A stretch of DNA of 64,000 nucleotides. It comes from Chitinolyticbacter albus. Lineage in GTDB: Bacteria > Pseudomonadota > Gammaproteobacteria > Burkholderiales > Chitinibacteraceae. Position 1 is the first letter of the stretch. Every line of letters starts with the position of its first letter. The stretch is taken from NCBI RefSeq assembly GCF_024437655.1, contig NZ_JANBVF010000004.1, positions 248,001 through 312,000 of the forward strand, in the 5' to 3' direction. Shown here piece by piece: positions 45,041 through 53,221 of this stretch. The notes under the pieces were generated by a model. It had not been told where the DNA came from, searched no databases, and saw only the letters and a program-made list of their open reading frames with translations. Both the position numbers and the translations under genes were made by a program.

Positions 45041-46066
45041 TCACTGCGCCTCTCTGCCCAGCTGGTAGTCCTGCCAGCGGTTGCGGCAGGGCGCGCCCAG
45101 GCAATAGCGGGCAAGGCCGCTTTGCGGATGGGCGACGGCGCTCCAGAACGTCGCCATGCCATTGACGTGGCCGCAGACTGGCGCGTCGTGCTCGGCCAAC
45201 AGCACTTGCAGCGCGGCTAGGCTGGCGGTGGCGTCCAGCCCGTGTGGGGCGCCAGCCTGCAGCCGCTGCATGCGGGAGAGCGAATTCGGCCAGGGTGGGC
45301 ATAGCGCGACCATGTCCGGATCGAGAAAGTGGTTGGTCATCACCAGCACGCCGTCCACTGGCTCGCGCACGGCGCGGCGCTGCGGGTGGACCTCGACCAC
45401 ACAGGCTTCTTTGGCATCGACCAGCAGGTAGCTCTTGGCCTCCTTCACCGGTAGCCGCAGCAGCGCGGCGCGCGCCTCGGCCACGCTGGTGCAGTGTTCG
45501 AGCAGGTAGCGCACTAGATGGTGGAAGGCGAGGCCGACCGGGGCAGGGTCCGGATGCTCGCCGGCGCCATTAAACGAGACGAACAGGCCGTGCTCGTTCA
45601 TGCCGTCGAAGCGCCCGCCGGCGAGCCCCTCGTGCATGCTGATGTGGGCATGGCCGGCGGCCGGCCGGGTCTCGATCAGGTGGCGGCGCGATTCGAAATA
45701 GAAGAAATCGTAGTTGCGGCCGACCACCATGCCCTGCGGCGTGGCAACGGCAATGCCACTGCAGCCGCCGGTCACGCCCAGCGCGTAATGCCACAGCGTA
45801 TCGTCCACCGTCATGCCGCTCGCCTGGGCGTAGGCGTCGTTCTCGGCGACCAGCGCCGGGTAGTGCTCCGCAGTCAGCGCCCGGCAGTCGCGGGCATAGC
45901 TGAGCTGCGCCAGCTTTTTAACGTCATAGCCGAGTTCGGCAGGCGGGAGTAGCAGCCGGCCCTGCGCGGCCATGGCAGCGCCGAGTTCGGCCGGCGTGCC
46001 ACAGATGCGGTAATGGCGATAATCGGCCTCGCGCTCCGCGGCGAGGTTCTCGGCATCGATCTGCAT
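45041..46066 (-). CDS. C45-type autoproteolytic acyltransferase/Ntn hydrolase
   Basis: 341 aa. Signature TGGCSGIAVATPQG near residue 99, where Gly101-Cys102 is the probable autocleavage point exposing the catalytic Cys; followed by VVGRNYDFFYF and later NGAGEHPDPAPVG. The family is the acyl-CoA:6-aminopenicillanic-acid acyltransferase/penicillin-V-acylase-like Ntn hydrolases; in bacteria they hydrolyse acyl amides. Start at 46066 follows a CGGAG site. The reaction here is unknown. Confidence 0.78.
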   Translation of the reverse strand: MQIDAENLAAEREADYRHYRICGTPAELGAAMAAQGRLLLPPAELGYDVKKLAQLSYARDCRALTAEHYPALVAENDAYAQASGMTVDDTLWHYALGVTGGCSGIAVATPQGMVVGRNYDFFYFESRRHLIETRPAAGHAHISMHEGLAGGRFDGMNEHGLFVSFNGAGEHPDPAPVGLAFHHLVRYLLEHCTSVAEARAALLRLPVKEAKSYLLVDAKEACVVEVHPQRRAVREPVDGVLVMTNHFLDPDMVALCPPWPNSLSRMQRLQAGAPHGLDATASLAALQVLLAEHDAPVCGHVNGMATFWSAVAHPQSGLARYCLGAPCRNRWQDYQLGREAQ

Positions 46067-46260
46067 GGCGCGCTCCGGCGATGGACTGCCGCTATTGTGC
46101 ACACCCGCGCTTGATCGTCCTTGCTGTTTGCGCTGTGGGTGCGCATAGCGCACGACGCGCGGCTGCGTGTGCCTGCAAAGGGCTTGTGGCCGGCGCCGCA
46201 GCGGCGTAACGAGGATCGGCGGCATAACATCCCGCTGTTACCGCTTGACCGGCTCTAGCC

Positions 46261-46490
46261 ATGTCGCTGACCTCGCCGCTGGCCGAAATCCGCGCTTGCA
46301 TCCACTGCGCCGCCGCACGCTGACCGGGACGGTGGCCGCCTGGCGCGACCCTGCCCCAGCTTTGCTGCCCTTACCCCATCCCAGCCAGCGGAACCTGGCC
46401 GGGTTCCAACGCAACGCGTGGTTTGCCAGCGACGTGTTGGCGCAATTGCGTCGCCGGCTGGACGAACTGGGCCTGTTCCAGCGGCGATAG
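46261..46490 (+). pseudogene. uracil-DNA-glycosylase-family gene with a large internal deletion
   Basis: ATG at 46261 opens MSLTSPLAEIRACIHCAAAR, an N-terminus of the YP-type uracil-DNA glycosylase family (LAEIRACxxC), then meets TGA. In another frame, directly downstream, TLTGTVAAWRDPAPALLPLP and then HPSQRNLAGFQRNAWF give the C-terminal motif of the same family (ending with TAG at 46490). The intact family protein is near 190 aa, so about 100 codons in the middle, with the active site, are gone and the frame is shifted. It cannot encode a working enzyme. Confidence 0.6.
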
Positions 46491-46508
46491 CCGTCGGCAA
46501 AGAAGTTC

Positions 46509-46543
46509 TTGACTCATATAGTTGCAATTTGTACTATTTCAGT
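46509..46543 (+). promoter_or_regulatory. promoter and operator of marR-type gene
   Basis: TTGACT (46509-46514), exact 17-base spacer, TACTAT (46532-46537). An inverted repeat ATAGT...ACTAT (46518-46522 and 46533-46537) covers the spacer and -10 element, the place for an autorepressor. The predicted transcription start falls on the ATG at 46544, leaving no leader. Confidence 0.6.
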
Positions 46544-47053
46544 ATGAATCAAATGCCCCCCACTCCGCGCTGCTTCATCCCGGTCGAAGAGAAGATCGGC
46601 CGCGTATGTGCCCGTCTGCCCGGGTCCAATGCGCAGCACGTCATGCTGTCGCAGCTGTTCAAGCATATCCAGGGCAGGCTGCACGAACGCATGCACGCGG
46701 TGCTGCGCGAGCACAACGTCAATCCGGTCAGCTTCGTGGCGTTGACGATGCTGTACAGCGCTCCCGACTCCTTGCTCAATCCGTCCGAGCTTGCCGAGGC
46801 CAGTGGCGAATCGCGCGCCAACGTCACGCGCATCTGCGACGAGCTGGTGCTGCGCGGGATGTTGTCGCGCGAACCGAACTCGGACGATCGCCGCCGCATC
46901 GACCTGCGGCTGGCGCCGGCCGGTGCCGAGCTGGTGCAGATGCTGCTGCCGCAGCTGCAGCTGCGGGTACATGCGGCCTACAACGTGCTCTCGGCCGACG
47001 AGAAGCAACAGCTGGAAGGCTTGTTGAAGAAAGTACTGGGCGCGCTGGAGTAG
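46544..47053 (+). CDS. MarR-family transcriptional regulator
   Basis: 169 aa. Winged helix with LNPSELAEASGESRANVTRICDEL (recognition helix) and the MarR wing motif REPNSDDRRRIDL. It precedes three genes for a tripartite efflux pump, as EmrR does in E. coli. No ribosome site precedes the ATG; the start lies at the promoter's expected transcription start, so the message may be leaderless. Likely autorepressor and repressor of the pump. Confidence 0.85.
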   Translation: MNQMPPTPRCFIPVEEKIGRVCARLPGSNAQHVMLSQLFKHIQGRLHERMHAVLREHNVNPVSFVALTMLYSAPDSLLNPSELAEASGESRANVTRICDELVLRGMLSREPNSDDRRRIDLRLAPAGAELVQMLLPQLQLRVHAAYNVLSADEKQQLEGLLKKVLGALE

Positions 47054-47067
47054 CTCGGCCAAGGCCG

Positions 47068-47089
47068 GCCCGGGCAACTGTTCCCGGGC
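47068..47089 (+). terminator. weak hairpin after marR
   Basis: GCCCGGG (47068-47074), CCCGGGC (47083-47089), loop of 8, no T run. Confidence 0.35.
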
Positions 47090-47103
47090 GGATAAAGGCT
47101 GGG

Positions 47104-47119
47104 CGTTCTGGCCAGAACG
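47104..47119. promoter_or_regulatory. perfect 16-bp palindrome upstream of the pump genes
   Basis: CGTTCTGGCCAGAACG is a perfect palindrome in the gap between marR and the outer-membrane factor gene. Likely operator half-sites for a dimeric regulator. Confidence 0.45.
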
Positions 47120-47163
47120 AGTGAGTGCCGAGGGTGGCCCCCCTACAGTCGCCCCGGACTTCG

Positions 47164-47181
47164 TTTAACCATTTGGTTGAA
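47164..47181. promoter_or_regulatory. inverted repeat immediately before the outer-membrane factor start
   Basis: TTTAACCA-TT-TGGTTGAA: near-perfect dyad (the core AACCATTTGGTT is perfect) ending 2 bases before the start codon, typical of MarR-type operators. Confidence 0.5.
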
Positions 47182-47183
47182 AA

Positions 47184-48608
47184 ATGAACTATACAAAACA
47201 CAACAAGATTCTGCTGTTGCTTGCCGTAGCCATTGCGCTCGCCGGCTGCGCCGCCATTCCGGATGATGCGCAGACCGTAGCCCGGCGCGATCTGGCGGGG
47301 GTCGAGCTGGCGCAGGGCATCAAGCTGGCGCGCGAGGGTTGGCCGCAAGCGCAATGGTGGAAAGCCTATGGCGACGCCCAGCTCGATGCGCTGATGGTGC
47401 GGGCACTGAAGGATGGACCGACCCTGGCCAGCGCCCAGGCCCGGGTACGGCAGGCCGAGGCCGGCATGGCGCAGATCGATGCCAACGGTGGACTGCATGC
47501 CACGCTCGATGCCTCGATCAATCGCCAGTACCTCTCTGGCACCGGCCTGTTCCCACCGCCGCTAGGTGGTGCGTGGTACACCGAGCCGAAAGTGGGCCTG
47601 AACGCCAGCTACGAATTTGACTGGTGGGGCAAGCACCACTCGCAGGTTGCCGCATCGCTGGGCGAGGTGCATGCCCGCCGGGCCGAGGAAAAGCAGGCCG
47701 AACTCACGCTGACGGTTGCCGTGGCGCAGAGCTATTTCACGCTGCAGAGCGATCGTGCGCGACTTGCCAGCCTGAAGGAGCGCCGCGCGTTGCAGCACAA
47801 GCTGGTAGAAGGCCGCGCGCGGCGCGTGGCCCAGGGGCTGGAACCCGTGGCCAGCCGGGCCCGCGAAGAAGGTCAGCTCGCGGCGTTCGACGCGCAGATT
47901 GCCACGTTGGAAGCCGCGATCGGCCGCCAGCACGAAGCGATCAGGGCGCTGATCGGTGGCGGCGAGCTCGCCGAACTGCAAACGGTGCAACCGCCGCATG
48001 CCAATCCCTCCCTGCCGGCCACGCTGGGCAACGAGCTGCTGGCGCGCCGGCCCGATCTGCAGGCCGCACGCTGGCGCGTAGAGAGCACGATCTCGGCGGA
48101 GGCGGCGCAGCAGGCGGCGTTCTATCCGACCATCAGCATCGCGGGCTTTGCCGGGTTCGACACCATCACTACCGAGAAGCTGTTCGATCTTGCCAGCCGC
48201 CAGTTCAACCTGATCCCGGCGATCAGCCTGCCGATCTTCGACGCCGGCCGCCTGCAGGCGCAATTGGGCGGCAAGCGCGCCGAGCGCGACGCGGGGATCG
48301 CCGAGTACAACCAGGCCGTGGTCAATGCGGTGCGCGACATCGCGCAGGACGGCATTGCGCTGCAGGGCCTGGCACGCGAGGAAGGGGCGCAACGGCGACA
48401 GCTGGCCGCGCAGCGCCAGGTGCTCGCTAGCAGCGAGGCGCAGCTCAAGCAAGGCCTCGTCGATCGCACCGCCGTCTGGTCCACCACCTTGCCGGTGCTG
48501 GCGCAGAGCGACGCGCTGATCCAGCTGAACCAACGCCAGCTCGATGCCGAGCTGGCCCTGATCAAGGCACTGGGCGGCGGATACCGCGCCCCAGAGTCTC
48601 AAGAATAA
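47184..48608 (+). CDS. NodT-type outer-membrane efflux lipoprotein
   Basis: 474 aa. Lipobox LALAGC (Cys 22). Outer-membrane-factor fold: WWKAYGDAQLDAL, LLARRPDLQAARWRVEST, and ISLPIFDAGRLQAQL, with repeated helical coiled-coil segments. It forms the trimeric exit duct of a tripartite pump with the next two genes. Start as shown (MNYTKHNKILLLL); no strong ribosome site. Confidence 0.9.
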   Translation: MNYTKHNKILLLLAVAIALAGCAAIPDDAQTVARRDLAGVELAQGIKLAREGWPQAQWWKAYGDAQLDALMVRALKDGPTLASAQARVRQAEAGMAQIDANGGLHATLDASINRQYLSGTGLFPPPLGGAWYTEPKVGLNASYEFDWWGKHHSQVAASLGEVHARRAEEKQAELTLTVAVAQSYFTLQSDRARLASLKERRALQHKLVEGRARRVAQGLEPVASRAREEGQLAAFDAQIATLEAAIGRQHEAIRALIGGGELAELQTVQPPHANPSLPATLGNELLARRPDLQAARWRVESTISAEAAQQAAFYPTISIAGFAGFDTITTEKLFDLASRQFNLIPAISLPIFDAGRLQAQLGGKRAERDAGIAEYNQAVVNAVRDIAQDGIALQGLAREEGAQRRQLAAQRQVLASSEAQLKQGLVDRTAVWSTTLPVLAQSDALIQLNQRQLDAELALIKALGGGYRAPESQE

Positions 48609-48624
48609 ATCGGAGTACACCAGC

Positions 48625-49788
48625 ATGAGAGAACAACAAAACCCCGCTGCTTCCAGGCGCAAACCCGCGCTGCTGATCCTGATCACGCTATTCATCGCGA
48701 CCGGCATCGGCTACGCGATCTACTGGGCCGCCTTTGCCGGCAAGCGCGTGACCACCGACAACGCCTACGTGGGCGGCAACCAGGTCACGCTGACTTCGCA
48801 AGTGAGCGGCAATGTCACCGAAATCCGCGCCGACGAGACCCAGCTGGTGAAGGCCGGCGAAGATCTGGTGCTGCTCGATCCGGCTGACGCCACCGTGGCG
48901 CTGCGACAGGCCGAAGCCCGGCTCGGCGAGACGGTACGCGACCTGAAAAAGCAGTACGCGAGCACCGCGCAATATGAATCGGTGCTCGAGCAGCGCCGCA
49001 GTGATCTGACCCGCGTCCGCGCCGACTACGATCGCCGTGTGCCGCTGGCCGCCGAGCAACTGGTCGCCGCCGAGGATGTGGCGCATGCGCGGGAAGCGCT
49101 GAAGAACGCCGAACTCGCCGTCGACGTGGCGCACAGGCAGCTGGAGGCCGCGCGTGCAGGCATCGACGGCGTGGACCTGATCCACCATCCCAGCGTGCTC
49201 GCCGCCAAGTCGAGCTACGTGCAGGCCTGGCTGGGCACGCGGCGCAACGCGCTGCCGGCGCCGGTTTCGGGCTACGTGGCCAAGCGTGCCGTGCAGGTGG
49301 GCAACCGCGTGACGCCGGGCACGGCGCTGATGAACATCGTTCCGCTCGATGCGCTGTGGGTCGACGCCAACTTCAAGGAATCGGAACTGCGCAATATCCG
49401 CATCGGCCAGCCGGCGATGCTGGTCGCCGATGCCTACGGCAGCGGCGTCGAGTACCACGGTAAGGTGGTCGGCCTCGCGGCCGGCACCGGAAGTGCGTTC
49501 TCGCTGTTGCCGGCGCAGAACGCCACCGGCAACTGGATCAAGGTGGTGCAGCGCGTACCGGTACGGATTGCGCTGCAACCGGACGAGCTCGCCGAGCATC
49601 CGCTGCGCGTGGGTTTGTCGATGGAAGTCACCGTCGACACCACCGCCAAGGAAGGCCCGGTGCTGGCGATGCAGCCGGCCGGCAAGCCGCTGTTCACCAC
49701 GCGCTCGCTGGAGCAGCCCCTGCCTGAAGCTGAGCGGCTGGCTGACGACATCATCGCCCGCAATGCCGGCAAGGCGCACCACGGCTAA
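48625..49788 (+). CDS. emrA: HlyD/EmrA-type periplasmic adaptor
   Basis: 387 aa. One N-terminal transmembrane helix (about residues 15-35), then a lipoyl-like first half (VTTDNAYVGGNQVTLTSQVSG), a helical hairpin (RLGETVRDLKKQYASTAQYESVLEQRR split by charged residues), and the second lipoyl half with PVSGYVAKRAVQVGN. Couples the MFS pump to the outer-membrane factor. CGGAGTACACC precedes the ATG. Confidence 0.92.
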   Translation: MREQQNPAASRRKPALLILITLFIATGIGYAIYWAAFAGKRVTTDNAYVGGNQVTLTSQVSGNVTEIRADETQLVKAGEDLVLLDPADATVALRQAEARLGETVRDLKKQYASTAQYESVLEQRRSDLTRVRADYDRRVPLAAEQLVAAEDVAHAREALKNAELAVDVAHRQLEAARAGIDGVDLIHHPSVLAAKSSYVQAWLGTRRNALPAPVSGYVAKRAVQVGNRVTPGTALMNIVPLDALWVDANFKESELRNIRIGQPAMLVADAYGSGVEYHGKVVGLAAGTGSAFSLLPAQNATGNWIKVVQRVPVRIALQPDELAEHPLRVGLSMEVTVDTTAKEGPVLAMQPAGKPLFTTRSLEQPLPEAERLADDIIARNAGKAHHG

Positions 49789-49969
49789 GTGCCGAGCCGG
49801 GTGGCGCCGCGAGTGATCGCGCCGGCCACCCGGGTTTTCCATTTCCTCGTATCCAGTTGGCTGCGCTGCGCCTGGATGCCTGCCGCGTTGAGTGCGGGCA
49901 TGGCATCGCGCTGTTGCGACGCAATCGTTGCGCCCGCCGACACGGATACGATCCATTCGAGCCCGAGCC

Positions 49970-51523
49970 ATGAGCCCAACGGCTGTAGCTTCCCCTCCCC
50001 CGGCGCCCATCCAGGGCGCCAAGCTGGCGTTGCTGACGCTGGCCGTGGCGTCCGCCACCTTCATGGAGGTGCTGGACACCACCATCGTCAACGTGTCGGT
50101 TTCGCATATCTCGGGCGACCTGGCCGTCAGTGCAACGCAGGGCACCTGGGCCATCAGCTCGTATGGCCTCGCCGCGGCGATCGCGGTGCCGCTTACCGGG
50201 TGGCTCGCCAAGCGCTTTGGTGAAGTGCGGATGTTCACGTTGTCCGTGCTTCTGTTCACCATCATGTCGGTGCTGTGCGGTTTCGCGCATAACCTGGAAA
50301 CGCTGGTGTTCTTCCGCTTCATGCAGGGTCTCGTGTCCGGCCCCATGGTGCCGCTGTCGCAGACGCTGCTGCTGGCCAACTACCCGCCGCAGAAGAAGGG
50401 CCTCGCCTTGGCGCTCTGGGCGATGACGGTGATCGTCGCGCCCATTTTCGGCCCGATGCTGGGCGGCTGGCTGACCGACAACTACAGCTGGCCGTGGATC
50501 TTCTATATCAATGTGCCGGTGGGGTTGCTTGCCGGCGCGGTGGCTTGGTCCATCCTCAAGGGTCGCGAGACGCCGACCCAGAAGCTGCCGATCGACTACA
50601 TCGGCCTCGCACTGCTGTTCCTTGGCGTGGGCAGCCTGCAACTGATGCTGGACAACGGCAACGACATGGACTGGTTCAGCTCGGGCTTCATCCTGACGCT
50701 GGCGGTGATCGCGGCGGTGGCGCTCTCCTTCCTGGTGGTGTGGGAGCTGACCGATGACCACCCCATCGTCGACCTGTCGCTGTTCAAGAGCCGCAACTTC
50801 ACCATCGGTGTGCTGGCGCTGTCGCTGGGCGTGTTCTGCTTCTTCGGCAGCACGGTGCTGTTCCCGCTGTGGCTGCAGACGGTGATGGGCTACAACGCCA
50901 CCTGGTCGGGCCTGGCGGTGGCGCCGGTGGGCATCCTGGCTTTCTTCATCTCGCCCATCATCGGCAAGAACATCCAGCGGCTCGATTTGCGGCTGGTGTC
51001 GTCGTTCGCCTTCATGATCTTTGCCGCCACCATGTTCTGGTTCGCCAGCTTCACGCTGGAAACGGCGTTCGACCAGATCATCATCCCGCGCTTGCTGCAG
51101 GGCATCGGCGTAGCGTGTTTCTTCGTGCCGGTGAACCAGATCGTCTTGTCCGGCCTGCCGGTGCCGCGCCTTGCCGCCGCTTCGGGCTTGGCCAACTTCT
51201 TTCGCACCATCGCCGGCAGCTTCGCCACCGCGATCGCCGTGTTCACCTGGGACCACCGCGCCACCTTCCACCACGTGCGACTGACCGAGCACATCACCGG
51301 TTTCGATCCGGCCACCATCGATTACGTATCGCGATTGCAGCAACTGGGCCTGCCGACCAACGCCGCCTACGCGCAGATCGACAAGGTAATCGCCCAGCAG
51401 GCATTCCAGATCGCCACCACCGAGGTGTTCTGGGGGCTGGGCCTGATCTTCCTGCTGCTGATGGCCATCGTCTGGCTCGCCAAGCCGCCTTTCGGCAGCG
51501 TTGGCGGCGCGGGCGGGCACTGA
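49970..51523 (+). CDS. emrB: DHA2-family MFS drug transporter (EmrB-type)
   Basis: 517 aa with about 14 transmembrane helices. Motifs: the D1-type ATFMEVLDTTIVNVSV, motif A-like GWLAKRFGEVR, GPMLGGWLTDNYSWPWIF and motif C-like segments. Proton-driven efflux of hydrophobic compounds. The start at 49970 gives the standard N-terminus; the 180-base gap after emrA has no clear terminator, so it is likely in the same operon. Confidence 0.92.
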   Translation: MSPTAVASPPPAPIQGAKLALLTLAVASATFMEVLDTTIVNVSVSHISGDLAVSATQGTWAISSYGLAAAIAVPLTGWLAKRFGEVRMFTLSVLLFTIMSVLCGFAHNLETLVFFRFMQGLVSGPMVPLSQTLLLANYPPQKKGLALALWAMTVIVAPIFGPMLGGWLTDNYSWPWIFYINVPVGLLAGAVAWSILKGRETPTQKLPIDYIGLALLFLGVGSLQLMLDNGNDMDWFSSGFILTLAVIAAVALSFLVVWELTDDHPIVDLSLFKSRNFTIGVLALSLGVFCFFGSTVLFPLWLQTVMGYNATWSGLAVAPVGILAFFISPIIGKNIQRLDLRLVSSFAFMIFAATMFWFASFTLETAFDQIIIPRLLQGIGVACFFVPVNQIVLSGLPVPRLAAASGLANFFRTIAGSFATAIAVFTWDHRATFHHVRLTEHITGFDPATIDYVSRLQQLGLPTNAAYAQIDKVIAQQAFQIATTEVFWGLGLIFLLLMAIVWLAKPPFGSVGGAGGH

Positions 51524-51527
51524 GCCG

Positions 51528-51734
51528 CTACTGGCCGTGCACCTCGTGCTGTTTGCGACCGAAAGGTTCTGGCTCACCGCCTTTCAGGGCGATCGAAGGA
51601 GGCCCATCGCGTGCCAGGGCGTTACGCACTGCATGCCAGAGCCGTTCCGCAGGGTTTTGCAACCACTCCAAACGAGCCCTGATTGCCAAGCCGTCCCTCA
51701 GGGCGGCTTTGTCACATTTGCAGTACACATGCAT
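51528..51734 (-). CDS. possible small protein (about 68 aa)
   Basis: Frame on the minus strand ending TAG near 51528: MHVYCKCDKAALRDGLAIRA, then RLEWLQNPAERLWHAVRNAL, and a charged tail GGEPEPFGRKQHEVHGQ. Codon use looks coding (GC-rich third positions) and there is an amphipathic helical character. Start unclear (candidates TTG at 51764 or ATG at 51734), no family recognised. It converges on the end of the transporter gene with a 4-base gap. Confidence 0.35.
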   Translation of the reverse strand: MHVYCKCDKAALRDGLAIRARLEWLQNPAERLWHAVRNALARDGPPSIALKGGEPEPFGRKQHEVHGQ

Positions 51735-51769
51735 CAAGACGCACTGGACAACCATTGCGTGCAATGATA

Positions 51770-51783
51770 TGAAAACGCTTTCA
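51770..51783. promoter_or_regulatory. LacI/GalR-type operator (TGAAAACGCTTTCA)
   Basis: Fourteen-base near-palindrome with a central CG, as bound by LacI-family regulators. It ends 21 bases before the GTG start of the DUF1304 gene. No LacI-family gene is in the window. Confidence 0.55.
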
Positions 51784-51804
51784 TGACAAACGGAAGGTTT
51801 TTCC

Positions 51805-52164
51805 GTGCATACGGTCGCTCTCGCTGTCGCAAGTCTTGTGGTACTGCTGCACCTCTATTTCATGGCGCTGGAAATGTTCTATTGGACGCGGCCCTTGGGG
51901 CGGCGGGTATTCCGGCTGAATGAGGAGTTCGCCTACCAGAGCCGGCTGCTGGCGGCCAACCAGGGCCTGTACAACGGTTTTCTCGCCATCGGGCTCGCGT
52001 GGGGGCTGGCCATGGGGCCGGCCGGCCACGGCATCCAGCTGTTCTTTCTCGGTTGCGTGATCTGCGCTGGCGTTTTCGGGGCCGCCACAGTCGGTCGTCG
52101 CATCCTTTGGATACAGGCGGCGCCGGCTGCAGTGGCACTGCTGCTGATGCTGGCTACCCGCTAG
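51805..52164 (+). CDS. DUF1304 family membrane protein
   Basis: 119 aa, GTG start with GGAAGG upstream. Four hydrophobic helices; begins MHTVALAVASLVVLLHLYFMALEMFYW and has NQGLYNGFLAIGLAWGL, typical of DUF1304. Function unknown. A LacI-type operator lies upstream, suggesting regulation by a sugar-sensing repressor. Confidence 0.78.
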   Translation: MHTVALAVASLVVLLHLYFMALEMFYWTRPLGRRVFRLNEEFAYQSRLLAANQGLYNGFLAIGLAWGLAMGPAGHGIQLFFLGCVICAGVFGAATVGRRILWIQAAPAAVALLLMLATR

Positions 52165-53135
52165 GCGCGGGCCGGCCGGGCCGCAGTAGTGACCGCATCG
52201 GGCAGGCAACCCAGTCCGCGCAAGGTGGTCGCCACCGCCAGATCCAGCGGTGTGCGCGGTTCGGTACCCAGCGCGGCAACGAGCTTGTCGTTGGCAAGCC
52301 GCAGGCTGTGGCGCCAGTAGGGCCGGATTTCCTGCAATTCGCGCATCAGCGGTACCACGGGTGCCAGGGCACTCACCAGCCACCAGGGAAAGCGTCGCCA
52401 GGCGAGATCAGCCCGGCCGCTGGCACGGATGATCGCCCCCACCAATTGCTCGCCATCGTCGTCCCAGTGCCCGGCCATCTGGTAGACGGCGTGGTCGCCC
52501 AGCGCATCGCCCAGCTCGACCAGCCGCAGCATGGTTTCGGCCACATCCGGCAGGTAGGACCACTGGTGGCCGACGGTGCCAAGCTGGTTCACCGCACCGA
52601 TCGGGCGTCCCGGTTTCACCAGCGCCTGGGCGAACCAGCTGTTGCGGCTAAGCGGGCCGAAGTAGTCGCCGGCGCGCACGATCAGCACCCGGGCCCGGCC
52701 ACGCGCGGCCGCCTGTTGCAGCCGGGTTTCGAGCGCGACACGGATCTCGCCCTTGCGGGTGTCCGGTTCCTGTGGTGTGGCCTCATCGACGACGCGATCA
52801 CCGGCCGCGTAGTTGTAGACGGTGCCCGGCAACACGATGCGTGCGCCGTTCGCTTCGGCGGCGGCGATGGTGTTGTCCACCATCGGCAACACCCAACGCC
52901 CCCAGTTGCGATAGCCCGGCGGGTTGACCGCGTGCACGATCAGCGCGCAGCCCGCGGCAGCACGCAGCACATCGTCGCGGTTCAGCGCATCGCCGGCGTG
53001 CCAGCGGATGCCGTGGTCCGGCCGGTCGGCCGCGTTGCGCGTCAGCGCCTCCACCTGCCAGCCACGCGCCAGCAGCTTGGCGGCCATTTCGCCGCCGATG
53101 CCGCCGGTGGCGCCCAGTACCAGTGCTTTTGCCAT
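52161..53135 (-). CDS. NAD(P)-binding epimerase/dehydrogenase-like protein
   Basis: 324 aa. Rossmann motif VLGATGGIGG (residues 6-15), then RNAADRPDHGIRWHAGDALNRDD and a YNYAAGD loop; no catalytic YxxxK is evident, so it is nearer to the NmrA-like or UDP-sugar-epimerase-like regulators/oxidoreductases. Divergent from the LysR gene. It overlaps the DUF1304 3' end by 4 bases. Confidence 0.75.
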   Translation of the reverse strand: MAKALVLGATGGIGGEMAAKLLARGWQVEALTRNAADRPDHGIRWHAGDALNRDDVLRAAAGCALIVHAVNPPGYRNWGRWVLPMVDNTIAAAEANGARIVLPGTVYNYAAGDRVVDEATPQEPDTRKGEIRVALETRLQQAAARGRARVLIVRAGDYFGPLSRNSWFAQALVKPGRPIGAVNQLGTVGHQWSYLPDVAETMLRLVELGDALGDHAVYQMAGHWDDDGEQLVGAIIRASGRADLAWRRFPWWLVSALAPVVPLMRELQEIRPYWRHSLRLANDKLVAALGTEPRTPLDLAVATTLRGLGCLPDAVTTAARPARA

Positions 53136-53221
53136 GTTCTATCCCTCGTGGAATGCCGCGCCGTGGCGGTATGGCCGTACTGTGCGCCGGTGGTGGTTAA
53201 ATCAAAATTGCCTATGTGGGC

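Noticed and set aside
44778-45068. Plus-strand 96-codon frame after the PEP-CTERM pair
   Set aside because: It runs opposite the GntR remnant and has no ribosome site or family likeness.
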